Source: Actinostola sp. cb2023
Taxonomy: Eukaryota > Cnidaria > Anthozoa > Actiniaria > Actinostolidae
Length of the DNA stretch: 64,000 bases
Direction of reading: 5' to 3'
Assembly (NCBI GenBank): GCA_033675265.1
Contig: JAUJYZ010000952.1
Location: forward strand, 62,001-126,000
Part shown: piece by piece, positions 22,916 through 33,192 of the stretch
Numbering within the stretch: the stretch's first letter is position 1
How the letters are laid out: each line of letters starts with the position of its first letter
Program-made: the position numbers and the translations under genes
Notes under the pieces: generated by a model
Databases searched by the model: none
Seen by the model: only the letters and a program-made list of their open reading frames with translations
What the model was told of the DNA's origin: nothing

Positions 22916-24141
22916 CCGCACAATCGAATACGTCCCATACTTGTATGTCCTGTGGGAAAGTCGACAGTAAGAACCAATTTAAGAAATGTTCTCAATGCCA
23001 CATAGTTAGATACTGTTCGACAATCTGTCAGACTAAACATTGGATAAAACACAAGGCGCTTTGTAACGCGATAAAACAATTATCTAAGCCATGCCACTCG
23101 ACAAACACGGATGATGGACATTACGTGAGCCATTTGTCGCCGAAAGAACATTCGCAACTCGTAAGTTTAGTGGGACGGCGATGTATGGTGAAATGCTCGC
23201 TAAATGGAGTGCCAGCCGAAGTGCTATGGGACACGGGCGCGCAAGTCTCGCTACTTTCGCTTGTATGGGTCAAACGGAATTTACCGGATGCAGAAGTACA
23301 TGGAATTGAAGAGTTATTAGGAGAACGCGAACTAGACTTAAAGGCCGCGAATGGAACATGTCTTCCTTATGAGGGCTGGATAGAAGTTAAGTTTAAGTTG
23401 CGTGACGGAAACTCACACTGTGAAGTAGATGTTCCATTTCTGTTATCCCGAGATCCGCTCGACTCGCCTATCATTGGTTATAACGTAATCGAAGAGATCT
23501 CTAGGCGTACTTCTATCGACCCTACGATTGACAAAGACAAACAACTTGCTGACATTCTCAGCGAATGTATGGTAGGAGTAAAGAGTAATAAGATCGACGC
23601 ACTTGTACAATTTGTTCGAGCTAAGCAACCAGAAGAACTTTGTACAGTGAAAACAACAAGACAAAGTGTCGTAATCCCACGAGGGCAGTCAATGTACGTT
23701 TCATGTTATGCAAGGGTGGGGCCCAATACTAACAAACTTCCGGTTTTGTTTGAAGCTAGTACCATCCAGGATTGGCCAGACGGCGTGACGGTGCCAGAGA
23801 CGCAGTTAACGACAATCAAAGCATTCTCTAACAGAGTTAGCATCCAGCTAAGTAATTATTCTAGTCATGACATTGTGTTAAAAGGAAGGACAGTACTTGG
23901 AAGTTTACAACTAGTAAATTCAGTTACCCCCCTTGAAGTAGAGTTGAAAGAAACACCAGTCACAGACAAGGTCACTGCACCAGCGTTGGATACTTCAGGT
24001 AGTGCGACACCATTTAATAACGTACACGACCTACAAGATAACTCTGTCGATAATCAATCAACACGTGTAAGAATCGAGGATATTGACTTAAGCACTTTAA
24101 CTAAAGAACAACAAGATAAGGCGCGGCAAATGCTAGTTTAA
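22867..24141 (+). CDS. pol: Pol N-terminus: MYND finger and aspartic protease
   Basis: Frame 1 is open from 22867. Just before and after the ATG at 22945 lies a complete MYND-type zinc finger: Cys one residue before the Met, then C3, C15, C18, C24, C28, H36 and C40 (numbering from that Met). Because the first ligand precedes the ATG, that ATG is unlikely to be the true start; entry by frame change from the nucleocapsid frame is more likely. The retropepsin motif LWDTGAQVSLLS has D96-T-G, with a flap-distal SPIIGYNVIEEI. The C-terminus is a linker to reverse transcriptase. A stop TAA at 24139-24141 interrupts the frame, which then stays open in phase. Confidence 0.8.
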   Translation, partial: TRVGKRQAAAVKGQPVAAQSNTSHTCMSCGKVDSKNQFKKCSQCHIVRYCSTICQTKHWIKHKALCNAIKQLSKPCHSTNTDDGHYVSHLSPKEHSQLVSLVGRRCMVKCSLNGVPAEVLWDTGAQVSLLSLVWVKRNLPDAEVHGIEELLGERELDLKAANGTCLPYEGWIEVKFKLRDGNSHCEVDVPFLLSRDPLDSPIIGYNVIEEISRRTSIDPTIDKDKQLADILSECMVGVKSNKIDALVQFVRAKQPEELCTVKTTRQSVVIPRGQSMYVSCYARVGPNTNKLPVLFEASTIQDWPDGVTVPETQLTTIKAFSNRVSIQLSNYSSHDIVLKGRTVLGSLQLVNSVTPLEVELKETPVTDKVTAPALDTSGSATPFNNVHDLQDNSVDNQSTRVRIEDIDLSTLTKEQQDKARQMLV

Positions 24142-26247
24142 GAGTCAGCCTCATTTTCAACGGGTGAAGACGACATAGGTTGCGCGAGTGAATTACAAAT
24201 GACAATACAGTTGACTGACTCTATTCCCGTGCAGCAACGCTATACCTCAATTCCCAAGCCGCTATACCCAGAGGTAAAACACTATGTCGAAGATCTGCTT
24301 AACAAAGGGTGGGTTAGAAAGTCAAGATCGGCGTATTCGTCCCCAGTCGTGTGTGTCAGGAAGAAAGACGGGAGTTTACGACTGTGCGTCGATTATCGTA
24401 GACTGAACCAGAAGACCATTCCAGACAGACACCCCCTGCCTCGCATCCAGACAGTTCTTGAGAATCTAGGCGGTAACCACTGGTTCACGTTACTTGATCA
24501 GGGTAAAGCATACCATCAGGGTTTTATTCACCCCGACTCTCGTAACGTAACAGCCTTCATCACCCCGTGGGGATTATACGAGTGGGTTAGGGTTCCCTTT
24601 GGCCTCATGAATGCACCTGGCGAGTTTCAGCGTTTTATGGAACACTGCCTTGAGGGGTTGCGGGACAACATTTGTATCCCATATTTAGACGACGTGATAG
24701 TCTTTAGTGAAACGTTTGATGAACACGTCGAGCATGTCAGACTAGTTCTTCGCCAACTACGACAACACGGCATCAAGCTAAAGTCCAAGAAGTGCGAGCT
24801 TTTCAAATCAGAAGTTAAGTATCTTGGCCAAATTGTATCGGCGGAAGGATATAGGGTTGATCCGGCTAACACGAAAGCAGTGATGGAGTTGAAAGAGCGA
24901 AAACCGTCTACCGTAGGGGAAGTCAGGAAACTCCTTGGACTGCTGGGGTATTATCGGCGTTATATTCAGGACTTCGCAAAGATTGCAAGACCGTTGTTTG
25001 ATTTACTACAAGCGCCACGAGATAGTCGAAGCGGGGACCGGGATAGGTCAAGACAAAGCCGTCTAAGCACTAACGACAAGACCGTGTCATCTAAGCAGCG
25101 GATTACGTGGACTCAGCAACATCAAGCATCCCTTGTACGGCTGATCGACTGCCTAACTACTCCACCGATAATGGCATACCCAGACCATAGTCAACCTTTT
25201 GTACTGCATACCGACGCGTCAAATGATGGACTTGGTGCGGTTCTGTATCAACGGCAAGAAGGCAAAATGCGAGTGATAGGATACGGTTCCCGCGCCCTTA
25301 CGGCAGCAGAAAAGAATTATCATTTACATTCAGGTAAATTGGAGTTTCTGGCCCTAAAGTGGGCTGTATGTGAACAATTCCGTGATCATCTTTATTATAG
25401 TCCTCATTTTACTATATACACTGATAACAACCCATTGACCTATGTACTAACAACTGCAAAGCTTAACGCCACAGGATTACGGTGGATAGGAGAGTTAACA
25501 GACTTTAATTTTGACATAAAGTATCGCCCTGGGAGAATAAATATCGATGCCGACAGTCTTTCGAGATTACCTGGTGACTTTGAGAGGTATATGGCTGCAT
25601 GTACAGAGAGTGTACCACGAGACGAGGTAGCGGTATCAGTCACATCAGCGCAATCTCTAGGCCAAGGTGACACGGTGTGGATATCTGCGGTGACTGACAA
25701 TATCGAAGTACTCCAAACGGAAACAAGACAACCATCTGCGCAATCGATCAATCAGGTCAGGATGATTGACATTGTTAAAGCTCAGAGTGAGGACCGTAGC
25801 ATTAGCCGTACACTGGAGTATGTGAAATCAAACCGCAAACCAACACCACAAGAGCGACGAAGGGAGTCGACAGAAGTTCGTAAGTACTTGTATGAAATCT
25901 CGAAATTACACATTGACAAAAGAACTGACATCTTATACCATGGTAAGCAAGTAGTTCTTCCAAAGGTTTTTCGAAGGAGGGTTTACAGAGAGTTACATGA
26001 AGAGATGGGCCACCTCGGCACTGATCGGGTTCTAGCTTTAGCGCGAGAGAGATTTTATTGGCCATACATGAGAAGAGACATTGAACACTACATCAACAGA
26101 GTATGCCGATGTCTCAAACAAAGGAAACCAACCCTTCAGACTAGAGAACCGCTCCAGTCAATCACCACAAGTTCACCCTTCGAATTGGTATCAATCGACT
26201 TCGTACACCTTGAGCGTAGTTCCGGGGGCTACGAGTACCTCTGGTGA
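24142..26247 (+). CDS. pol: Reverse transcriptase, RNase H and integrase N-terminus
   Basis: In phase with the upstream pol frame after the TAA stop. From the Met at 24199: RT fingers [31 protein letters not shown] (first catalytic Asp), [14 protein letters not shown] and the active site YLDD at 162-165. RNase H begins [15 protein letters not shown] and includes [11 protein letters not shown] and [12 protein letters not shown]. Integrase starts at [17 protein letters not shown], with CRCLKQRKP as the zinc-binding end, then [12 protein letters not shown] (first catalytic Asp). The frame closes at 26247; the rest of integrase is in frame 3. Confidence 0.85.
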   Translation, partial: ESASFSTGEDDIGCASELQMTIQLTDSIPVQQRYTSIPKPLYPEVKHYVEDLLNKGWVRKSRSAYSSPVVCVRKKDGSLRLCVDYRRLNQKTIPDRHPLPRIQTVLENLGGNHWFTLLDQGKAYHQGFIHPDSRNVTAFITPWGLYEWVRVPFGLMNAPGEFQRFMEHCLEGLRDNICIPYLDDVIVFSETFDEHVEHVRLVLRQLRQHGIKLKSKKCELFKSEVKYLGQIVSAEGYRVDPANTKAVMELKERKPSTVGEVRKLLGLLGYYRRYIQDFAKIARPLFDLLQAPRDSRSGDRDRSRQSRLSTNDKTVSSKQRITWTQQHQASLVRLIDCLTTPPIMAYPDHSQPFVLHTDASNDGLGAVLYQRQEGKMRVIGYGSRALTAAEKNYHLHSGKLEFLALKWAVCEQFRDHLYYSPHFTIYTDNNPLTYVLTTAKLNATGLRWIGELTDFNFDIKYRPGRINIDADSLSRLPGDFERYMAACTESVPRDEVAVSVTSAQSLGQGDTVWISAVTDNIEVLQTETRQPSAQSINQVRMIDIVKAQSEDRSISRTLEYVKSNRKPTPQERRRESTEVRKYLYEISKLHIDKRTDILYHGKQVVLPKVFRRRVYRELHEEMGHLGTDRVLALARERFYWPYMRRDIEHYINRVCRCLKQRKPTLQTREPLQSITTSSPFELVSIDFVHLERSSGGYEYLW

Positions 26248-27647
26248 TTGTAGATCACTTCACCCGATACGCACAAGTTTACCCAACGAGGAACAAGACT
26301 GCGAGCACTGCGGCAGAGAAGATTTTCAACGACTTTATCCCGAGGTTTGGTTACCCGGCAAGATTACATCACGATATGGGAGGTGAATTTGAGAACAAGT
26401 TGTTCAAGAGCTTAGAACAACTAACGGGAGTCATGCACTCGCGAACGACACCCTACCACCCCCAAGGCAACGGTCAAGTAGAGAGGATGAACAGAACTCT
26501 TCTTGGCATGATGAGGACACTGCCTGAACAATACAAAGCCAATTGGAAAGACCACGTACACAAATTGGTACATGCTTACAACTGTACGAAACATGAGGCA
26601 ACCGGTTATTCCCCATTCGAACTGTTGTTTGGACGGCCACCTCGCCTGCCTATTGATTTAGTTTTTAATTTGAAATCTGAGGAAGACGATACTTCGTATC
26701 CTAAATATGTGGAAAAGTGGAAACGCGCTATGGAAGAGGCCTATGCTAAGGCCAGTAAAGCTGCAAACCAGAGCGCTGTGAAAGGAAAGAAGCAACATGA
26801 CAAACGACTAAGATCATCTGTACTACAACCGGGAGACCGTGTATTGGTACGCAATTTGACGCCACGTGGTGGACCAGGGAAGCTCCGCGCATACTGGGAA
26901 GACGAAATCCATGTGGTGGTATCGCGTAAGAGGCCAGACAGCCCTGTGTATGTACTTCGCCCAGAATCGGGGAGGGGGCGAGATCGTACACTTCACCGTA
27001 ATCTACTTCTGCCATGTAGTTATTTACCAGTAGAACAACCAGATTTGCGACGAGATGCAAGGCCGAGGCGTGTAGCGGAAAGACCTCCAACTCCGTTTCC
27101 TGCTCCTGATGACGGATCTTCAGATGAAGACGAATTACTTACATTCACGATGTATTTACCGCAAGAAGAATCTGTTGGTGACACATCTCTACATGTTAGC
27201 CTCAACGACGAGCAGACGGAAGTAGAGAGTGTACCTGAGCATACAGAGGAAGTACAGTCGCAAGGTGACGATGATACACAGCATCAAGGTAACGACAGTA
27301 CAACGGGAAACAACGATGACGATGCTACACAGAATCAAGATAATGACAGTACAACGGGAAACAACGAAGAAACCATCCAAGGACGTCCGAGGCGGATTCG
27401 TAGACAACCGTCAGTTTTCACCTATTTGGCTCCTGGGAACCCAGTGTACCTCAACCCAGTGACTGTATATCCTGATAATGTGTACAACACACAGATACCA
27501 TATTACTGGCCACCCACGCAAGTTCAACCCACACAGACTTATGGATACAGCGTACCACAGACGTATGGCTACAGCGTACCACAGACGTATGGCTACAGCG
27601 TACCACCGACGTATGGATACAGGGTACCACATGCAGTTTACAACTAA
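26241..27647 (+). CDS. Integrase catalytic core and C-terminus
   Basis: Frame 3 continues integrase with [32 protein letters not shown] (second catalytic Asp) and [18 protein letters not shown] (catalytic Glu). The C-terminal domain has [15 protein letters not shown] and a GPY/F-like [13 protein letters not shown] low-complexity tail carries two DSTTGNN blocks and four YGYSVP-like repeats near the stop. The frame change from the preceding ORF lies at about 26236-26243. Alternative: true decay in an otherwise young copy. Confidence 0.8.
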   Translation: MVIVDHFTRYAQVYPTRNKTASTAAEKIFNDFIPRFGYPARLHHDMGGEFENKLFKSLEQLTGVMHSRTTPYHPQGNGQVERMNRTLLGMMRTLPEQYKANWKDHVHKLVHAYNCTKHEATGYSPFELLFGRPPRLPIDLVFNLKSEEDDTSYPKYVEKWKRAMEEAYAKASKAANQSAVKGKKQHDKRLRSSVLQPGDRVLVRNLTPRGGPGKLRAYWEDEIHVVVSRKRPDSPVYVLRPESGRGRDRTLHRNLLLPCSYLPVEQPDLRRDARPRRVAERPPTPFPAPDDGSSDEDELLTFTMYLPQEESVGDTSLHVSLNDEQTEVESVPEHTEEVQSQGDDDTQHQGNDSTTGNNDDDATQNQDNDSTTGNNEETIQGRPRRIRRQPSVFTYLAPGNPVYLNPVTVYPDNVYNTQIPYYWPPTQVQPTQTYGYSVPQTYGYSVPQTYGYSVPPTYGYRVPHAVYN

Positions 27648-27956
27648 GCAGTCTACAATGAACAATGAACACTTATATCATTTTTTTATATATATTGTAT
27701 TAAAAAAACGTTTGAGAACATCAGGTGTTTCTACACCTTTACATAACAGTCATGTATGATTATTAACAGTTTATAGAACTAGCCCATACATCAGTTGGTT
27801 AGCATGGACAGCAAGAAGAACAATAGATCGGAAGGCCTGATCAACCTACCAAGAATCTAATTACGTGTATTCATTGTTAACTAGAATGAACCAACAAGTA
27901 TGTAACAAACAAATTGTTTTAGAAAAACCATTGTCAAATGTCACGGATGACATCTC

Positions 27957-27971
27957 TTTAGGAGGGGCGAG
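27957..27971 (+). promoter_or_regulatory. Polypurine tract
   Basis: Purine-rich aggaggggcgag directly abuts the 3-prime LTR, the usual site for plus-strand priming. Confidence 0.7.
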
Positions 27972-28173
27972 TGTTAGCTAGTGTTTTGTAACTCGATGCT
28001 TAGTAACTGGAGAATGTAACATAAGGGGGCGGGGCACATGTTTTGTGGTCTCTGTCCGGATTACTGTAGTATGACAACACAACGCAAGTAAAAGAAGATT
28101 GTTCTCAAATTTGACCATAGTTATAGTATTATTCTAAAATCAAACAAAAAGAAGGTAAAGAACACAAGTAACA
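27972..28173 (+). repeat. 3-prime LTR
   Basis: 202 bp, no difference seen from the 5-prime copy. The 324 bp between integrase stop and LTR (27648-27971) holds no ORF. Confidence 0.95.
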
Positions 28174-28205
28174 TCTCCACCTTCATCGATATCCTTTTCA
28201 TTCAT
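28174..28205 (-). CDS. CACTA transposase exon 1, start-codon part
   Basis: A minus-strand ATG at 28205 opens MNEKDIDEGG and runs into the retrotransposon target duplication (tctc, 28174-28177). The frame agrees with the zinc-finger half at 21188-21318, so the two pieces were one exon before insertion. Confidence 0.6.
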
Positions 28206-29451
28206 TTTGCATACAAAGCTATAAGAAAAACTCTAAATAAAACTATGTCATTAAACTTAATAGCTGTTTCATTCGAGACAAAAAATGTTGGCCAAGCAGG
28301 TTTGTTTCTTTTGCTGTTGCTAGGTTACGAAATACAATGGCTGCAACGGAAGTAATTTCACTTCCGGTTCCGAATTTTCCCAAAATTAACAGTCACAAAA
28401 CTTTATAAATAATTTTTAAATGTCATGTACCATATTTTTTCGAATAGTCTAAACCCACTGGTGTTTATTTAAAACTTGGCCTCGTTGATCCGGCGTTTAT
28501 TTGATTTATTTGGTGTCTAATCGAAGAAAGAAAAACAAGACAAAAGCTACTTGGCCTTCAGTCATTCGTTTCTAGGTTAAATAAGTATAACGATGACAGA
28601 CAAGATGACTTATTTCAAGTACCATCCGTGAAAGTATTCGACACGGTAAAGCTTGATATGTAGGAGGAAAAAACGAATAATTAAGGTAAACAAACAATCA
28701 TATCGAAAAATGTGCAAAAACAGAGAAATGAGTAAATTAAAAGGGAGAATAGATCCTTTTAATTTGGGCATGATATTTTCTCATTAAGAAACTTATTCCC
28801 AATAGTTTTGAAATGGGAAAACATTATGCTCAAAGTAAAAGAATCTCTGTCATGGAGTCTGTCGATACTCAAAAACATTGAAGCCATAAATTCCCGTTTG
28901 TAGACTGGTTTCAACCATAGTTAAACTATGTTTCAACAGACATAAGCACATGGACATTTTAGTGTTTAATATATTATGTTTTGTTTCTTTTTGTGTATTT
29001 ATTTGTTTCCCCATTGGAATATATTAGGTTGTACTGTAAAGCTACTCTGGTAATCAGTTTGAGTATTAAAAATAAATATTATGTATGTATATGTATGTAA
29101 TGGATAAAACAGAAATAAGTTGATCAAGACTTTACCTGGGAACTTTACAAGACATTTTCATACAACATTAAAGTCCATCTAAAGCCAATACAACTTTACT
29201 GTGAATATAGGGCCACCTTAAAGCACACTTAAAGTGCATATATAGGTTTAATTGACCTTTAGAGGAACTTGAAGTTAATTAAAGTCAAAATCGCTTAAAG
29301 TTGTAATAAAGATCACTAAAAGCTTCTTTAAATGTAATGGAATTTAATTTGGCTTTAAGTCTTCAATTAAAGTTCATTAAAGTCAAATGAAAGACTTTAA
29401 GTACAATAAAGTAAAAATTAAAGTTAGTCGTAATGTTTGTATTTCGTCCTG
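28206..29451. other. Non-coding stretch, upstream part of the CACTA gene and a TTAAAG-rich field
   Basis: 28206-28560 should contain the promoter of the CACTA transposase gene; I could not locate a CACTA terminal repeat. 29165-29420 is again dense in ttaaag/ctttaa hexamers, like 8120-8480, and again adjoins the 97-bp repeat. Confidence 0.45.
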
Positions 29452-29722
29452 TATGACTACAGGAAGTACTGTTAGTATAAACCGTCATCTTGCTCTACAG
29501 GGCGCTACTTATATATGTATATCAAGATTCGGCAATTATACAATTCAATATGACTACAGGAAGTACTGTTAGTATAAACCGTCATCTTGCTCTACAGGGC
29601 GCTACTTATATATGTATATCATCAAGATTCGGCAATTATACAATTCAATATGACTACAGGAAGTACTGTTGGTATAAACCGTCATCTTCCTGTACCGCGC
29701 GCTACTTATATATGTATACATG
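29452..29722. repeat. ~97-bp tandem repeat, three copies
   Basis: Direct copies of the 7920-8105 family (tgactacaggaagtactgtt start). The last copy is interrupted at 29723 by a transposon and resumes at 30673 (tatcaagattggcaattata). Confidence 0.85.
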
Positions 29723-30672
29723 CAGTGGAACCCGGTTAATACGGACACCATCGGGACGAGACGCATGCAGTATCCGTATTAACCGGTACCGGTGTCCGTA
29801 TAAACCGGGTCGGTCAATTTATGTCACTTACATTTTTAGCGGAAACAATGACTACATGCCACTAGTGATCTATTTATTTTTAGTGGGGAAACTCTAAATG
29901 CACGTAATTAGCGATCAGTTTACAAATTCAACGTGAGAAAGCACGGAACGTGCGTAATTTTAATTAAAAAGCGATCAATTTACACATTGTCGTTGTTTTG
30001 GGGAAATAAAGTGTCCGTATTAACCGGGTAGACCTTGTATGAAAATGGGCATATTCAGGAGCCCATAAGTAGGAGCCTCCATCTGGGATGTATTCGTGAG
30101 ACGACCTGTGACCGGATCAGGCTATTTTTAGAACACCAGTTTTGCCGCGAATTAACACCAGGGATTTTTGAGTTTCTGCTTTGTTACGGAAGTTTCTAGC
30201 TTTTGGCTTGGTAGGTTTACTATTTGATGTTTTTTTTAGTTACTTGAGAAACAGAACACGAATTTGAAGACTCTTGGTCACTTTCCGATGAAGTACTAAA
30301 CTCTGCAAAAGAGTCACTGTAACTATCACTGTCATTTTCGCTCTCTTCACTTTCAGTTTCTTCAATTTCGCCAATTTCTACGTCCGTCACTTTGTTCATA
30401 TGTCACAAATAAACACAAATCGTCTACCTCATTGATGCTGATTCGCTCTGTGTAATTCCCATGGGGGATTCCTATTGATTGATGATTAGTTCGCGGGAAA
30501 AGGTGTTCTAAAAATAGCCTGATCCGGTCACAGGTCGTCTCACAAACCCAGTACGGTAGATGGAGGCTCCTACTTATGGGCTCCTGGCATATTGGGATAG
30601 GAAAAAGTGTCCGTTGTCCGTAATAACCGGGTGTCCGTATTAACCGGGTGTCCGTAAGGCCGGGTTCCACTG
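29723..30672. mobile_element. Pogo/Tigger-like element containing a nested element
   Basis: Ends cagtggaacccggttaat and its complement (..ccgggttccactg), with subterminal repeats of ccggttaatacggacac/gtgtccgtattaaccgg near 29780, 30012 and 30615-30650. It splits the 97-bp repeat. No transposase is seen. Confidence 0.75.
30056..30586. mobile_element. 531-bp nested fold-back element with 7-bp target duplication
   Basis: ~80-bp inverted ends beginning caggagcccataagtaggag; gcatatt at 30049-30055 and 30587-30593 is the target duplication. It is inserted in the Tigger-like element. The minus strand has a 59-codon acidic Ser/Glu ORF (30220-30399, MNKVTDVEIGEIEETESEE), perhaps a relic exon of a parent element. 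Confidence 0.75.
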
Positions 30673-31011
30673 TATCAAGATTGGCAATTATACAACTCAA
30701 AATGACCAGGAAGAAAGACACCGAAGTCTGACAAGTTTTTTCGTCTTGAAAAATTATTACAGCAAATTATTAACCTTTTTAAGGTTCCTGTCGTTATGCG
30801 TCGTGCACGCTGGGTTCATGGAGTTCATGGTTGGACCTCCCTTCGGCAGTACATAAAGATCACTGTGCATCACAACAAAGAACTCGCCGCTATACCTTAG
30901 TGTGGAAGTACTTGGATAGAGCAGACAACTGTTATCAGGAATTGGGCCTTTGTCGTGTCCCCAAAACCAAGACGAAACAAGAGAAAAAAGTAATTTGTAT
31001 CGCATGCTAAA
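30673..31011. other. Resumed repeat tail and unassigned sequence
   Basis: 30673-30715 completes the broken 97-bp unit. A minus-strand open frame at 30757-31005 has no features I can use; I do not call it a gene. Confidence 0.35.
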
Positions 31012-31108
31012 AGACTGACTGACTGACTGTCGGACTGACTGTCTGACAAGCTGGCTAACTAGCTGACTGACGACCGACCGACCGACCGACCGACCGACCG
31101 ACCGACGG
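31012..31108. repeat. GACT and GACC tetranucleotide microsatellite
   Basis: gactgact units pass into about eight cgac/cgacc units. Confidence 0.9.
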
Positions 31109-31194
31109 GTGGGTGATGGGTGGATAGATGGACGCGTGGGTGCATGTAACGGAATATGTGATTTGATGCTGAGATATGGATTGATGTATTATTT

Positions 31195-31295
31195 GATGCA
31201 TGTGTTGTAGTTCAATATGGATTCTGGTACAATTTGTTTTGAACTGGTACAATTTGTTTTGAACTGGTACAATTTGTTTTGAACTGGTACAATCT
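31195..31295. repeat. Inverted-repeat arm with 22-bp satellite (left)
   Basis: gttgtagttcaatatggattctgg followed by four gtacaatttgttttgaactg units. The reverse complement is at 32706-32803, outside which a second tetranucleotide array also recurs. Confidence 0.85.
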
Positions 31296-31537
31296 GGCAT
31301 TCTTAAAAGGGATTTTATTTTGGGGACTCATTAAAAAAACAGTGGCTTGGATTTTTTTAGGGGATTCTCAAAAGAACTAGACGACTTCCTGGCACCCACC
31401 CCTCCCTTCATTCTCTCCCTACATTCTCTCCCTACCTACTCCTCCTCTCCTTTCCTGTCTGCCTACATTAATTCTGTCTATCTGTCTAGATGTCTATTTA
31501 ATACCATATTAACATATTATTTTCAATTTTTGTCTTA
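31296..31537. other. Pyrimidine-rich non-coding stretch
   Basis: CT-rich sequence with ccctac and tctgtc repeats; no gene seen. Confidence 0.5.
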
Positions 31538-31615
31538 CCTTGTCTGGGACTCGAACTCCGAACTCTGACTGTAGACAAGCGTTGACCAGCGCATTAACCA
31601 ACTATGCCATCGAGG
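31538..31615 (-). tRNA. tRNA-like sequence, probably a pseudogene or SINE head
   Basis: Read on the minus strand it has an A-box-like tggcatagttggttaatgcg and a B-box-like gagttcgagtccc at the correct spacing, about 78 nt overall. The acceptor stem pairs poorly and I cannot place a convincing anticodon stem, so a functional tRNA is doubtful. Confidence 0.45.
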
Positions 31616-32151
31616 ATTTCGATGTCGGTTTAGCATCACATTTACATTTTATTAATGTTATTCATTTTCTATTACGTCATTATGTCATTTAAATTCACGC
31701 ATGCGCGCTAGATCAAAACGTGGACTTGGCAATATGGCGGATCACGAACCATGGGTTGATCGTGAGGCTTTCTAACGACAAATAACAACCTGAAACAGGA
31801 AACTAAAAGTAAAAATTCGCTTGTGATTTTCGTACTTGAAGACAAATTTTATGAAAAGCAAAGAAATTCCTAAACCGTCAAAGCGTACCTGTCTTGTTCT
31901 ATAGTGGCGCCTGGTTCAATTCACGGACCGAGCGCGAGTTGAGTTGTGAGCCGGTTCGTTCTCTCCCTTGCTTCGATGAATTTTCTCCAGATACTCCAGT
32001 TTTCCTCCCTCGGTAAAAACGAACTAGTGAGATGAGTGTTAGGCGTACAGAATATATAATGTAGTAATTAGAAGTGAGTGTGAGAGTCTTGTCCCCACTA
32101 GCCATACTGATATCAACACTTGACACGTTAAACATGATATTTATTTATTTG

Positions 32152-32418
32152 TATTCACATCAACGCGTGCCTGTATTGCTCTCTAGTAGAACGAAGTAGG
32201 TTGTATTCACGTCAACGTGTCAACGCTTCCCTGTCTTGCTCTCTAGTAGAACGAAGCAGCTTGTATTCGCGTCAACACGTACTCGAACGTACATGTACAT
32301 GTACCTGTCTTGCTTTCATAGCCGTATAGTAGAACGAAGCAGCTTGTATTCACGTCAACACGTACTCGAACGTACATGTACCTGTCTTGCTCTATAGTAG
32401 AACGAAGCAGATTGTATT
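32152..32418. repeat. ~75-bp tandem repeat, about four copies
   Basis: Units contain tgtattcacgtcaac, cctgtcttgctctctagtag and aacgaagcagcttg. 31616-32151 has no clear gene. Confidence 0.85.
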
Positions 32419-32429
32419 CATTCCTACCA

Positions 32430-32705
32430 AGTCTACCCCAATACTAACCCTAAACCTAACCCCAAGGTACTTGATTACTATATAGCAATAAAATACAAAG
32501 TCTTCCCTATCCCTAACCCTAAACCTAACCCCAAGGTACTTCATGATTTTAATAAAATACAAAGTCTTCTCCAATGCTAACCCTAAACCTAACCCCAAGG
32601 TACTTCATGGTTATAATAAAATACAAAGTCTTCCCCAATACTAACCCTAAAAAATACAAAGTCTTCCCCAATACTAACCCTAAACCTAACCCCAAGGTAC
32701 TTCAT
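32430..32705. repeat. ~70-bp tandem repeat containing telomere-like motifs
   Basis: Four to five units, each with ccaatactaaccctaaacct, aaccccaaggtacttcatg and aaaatacaaagtctt. The ccctaaacctaacccc part resembles degenerate TTAGGG-type repeats. Confidence 0.85.
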
Positions 32706-32803
32706 GTTGTACCAGTTCAAAACAAATTGTACCAGTTCAAAACAAATTGTACCAGTTCAAAACAAATTGTACCAGAATCCATATTGAACTACAACACATG
32801 CAT
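32706..32803. repeat. Inverted-repeat arm with 22-bp satellite (right)
   Basis: Reverse complement of 31195-31295: three to four cagttcaaaacaaattgtac units then ccagaatccatattgaacta. Confidence 0.85.
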
Positions 32804-32821
32804 AAATGCCTGGATGAATAG

Positions 32822-32912
32822 TGACGGACGGACGGACGGACGGATGGACGGACGGACGGACGGACGGACGGACGGACGGACGGACGGACGGACGGACGGA
32901 CGGACGGACGGA
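32822..32912. repeat. GGAC tetranucleotide microsatellite
   Basis: About 22 units of gacg/cgga, the mirror of the array at 31071-31108. Confidence 0.95.
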
Positions 32913-33029
32913 TGAGCATATCCCTTCTAACACAGACGTCCAGCAGCCTACTATCACTTGTCCAGTACCGCTTGTGGTTGGTAGCGACCCTGGCAAGGAT
33001 ACGGCTCGTGTAACTCTACCAAAACCTAC

Positions 33030-33192
33030 CACATGTACGTTCACATAAATGAAAGCAGGTAACAGTTTTATACTTAACCTAAATCAGTACTACTCACATC
33101 TACAAACTGTCTAACACGTTCACATAAATAAAGCAGGCAACAGCTTCACACTTAGCTTAACCTAAAACAGTACTACTCACATCTACAAACTC
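33030..33192. repeat. ~85-bp tandem duplication
   Basis: acgttcacataaa..gcaggYaacag and tactactcacatctacaaact occur twice in tandem. At 33193 a caggggcgtagctagcc motif, typical of hAT-like ends, begins; 33193-33489 is otherwise without a gene. Confidence 0.75.

Larger units (their letters stand above)
21323..28173 (+). mobile_element. Ty3/Gypsy LTR retrotransposon, complete
   Basis: A 6.85-kb element bounded by 202-bp direct LTRs that I read as identical, starting tgttagc and ending taaca, flanked by a 4-bp duplication (tctc at 21319-21322 and 28174-28177). Order is gag, nucleocapsid, MYND finger, protease, reverse transcriptase, RNase H, integrase: the Ty3/Gypsy order. Identical LTRs mean a young insertion. 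The coding region uses three frames and one in-frame stop (24139-24141). It sits inside exon 1 of the CACTA transposase gene, on the opposite strand. Confidence 0.95.

Noticed and set aside
22722..22970. Plus-strand ORF in frame 3 over the nucleocapsid region
   Set aside because: The zinc knuckle is in frame 2 and the MYND finger in frame 1; frame 3 here shows no domain.
31055..31300. Minus-strand 81-codon ORF with VGRS repeats
   Set aside because: Spans a tetranucleotide array and a 22-bp satellite; no coding signature.
31538..31615. Functional tRNA gene
   Set aside because: A- and B-box-like sequences are present but the acceptor stem pairs poorly and no anticodon arm could be placed, so only a tRNA-like relic is claimed.
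32574..33048. ORFs rich in TDGR or RPSV on both strands
   Set aside because: Simple translation of the GGAC microsatellite.
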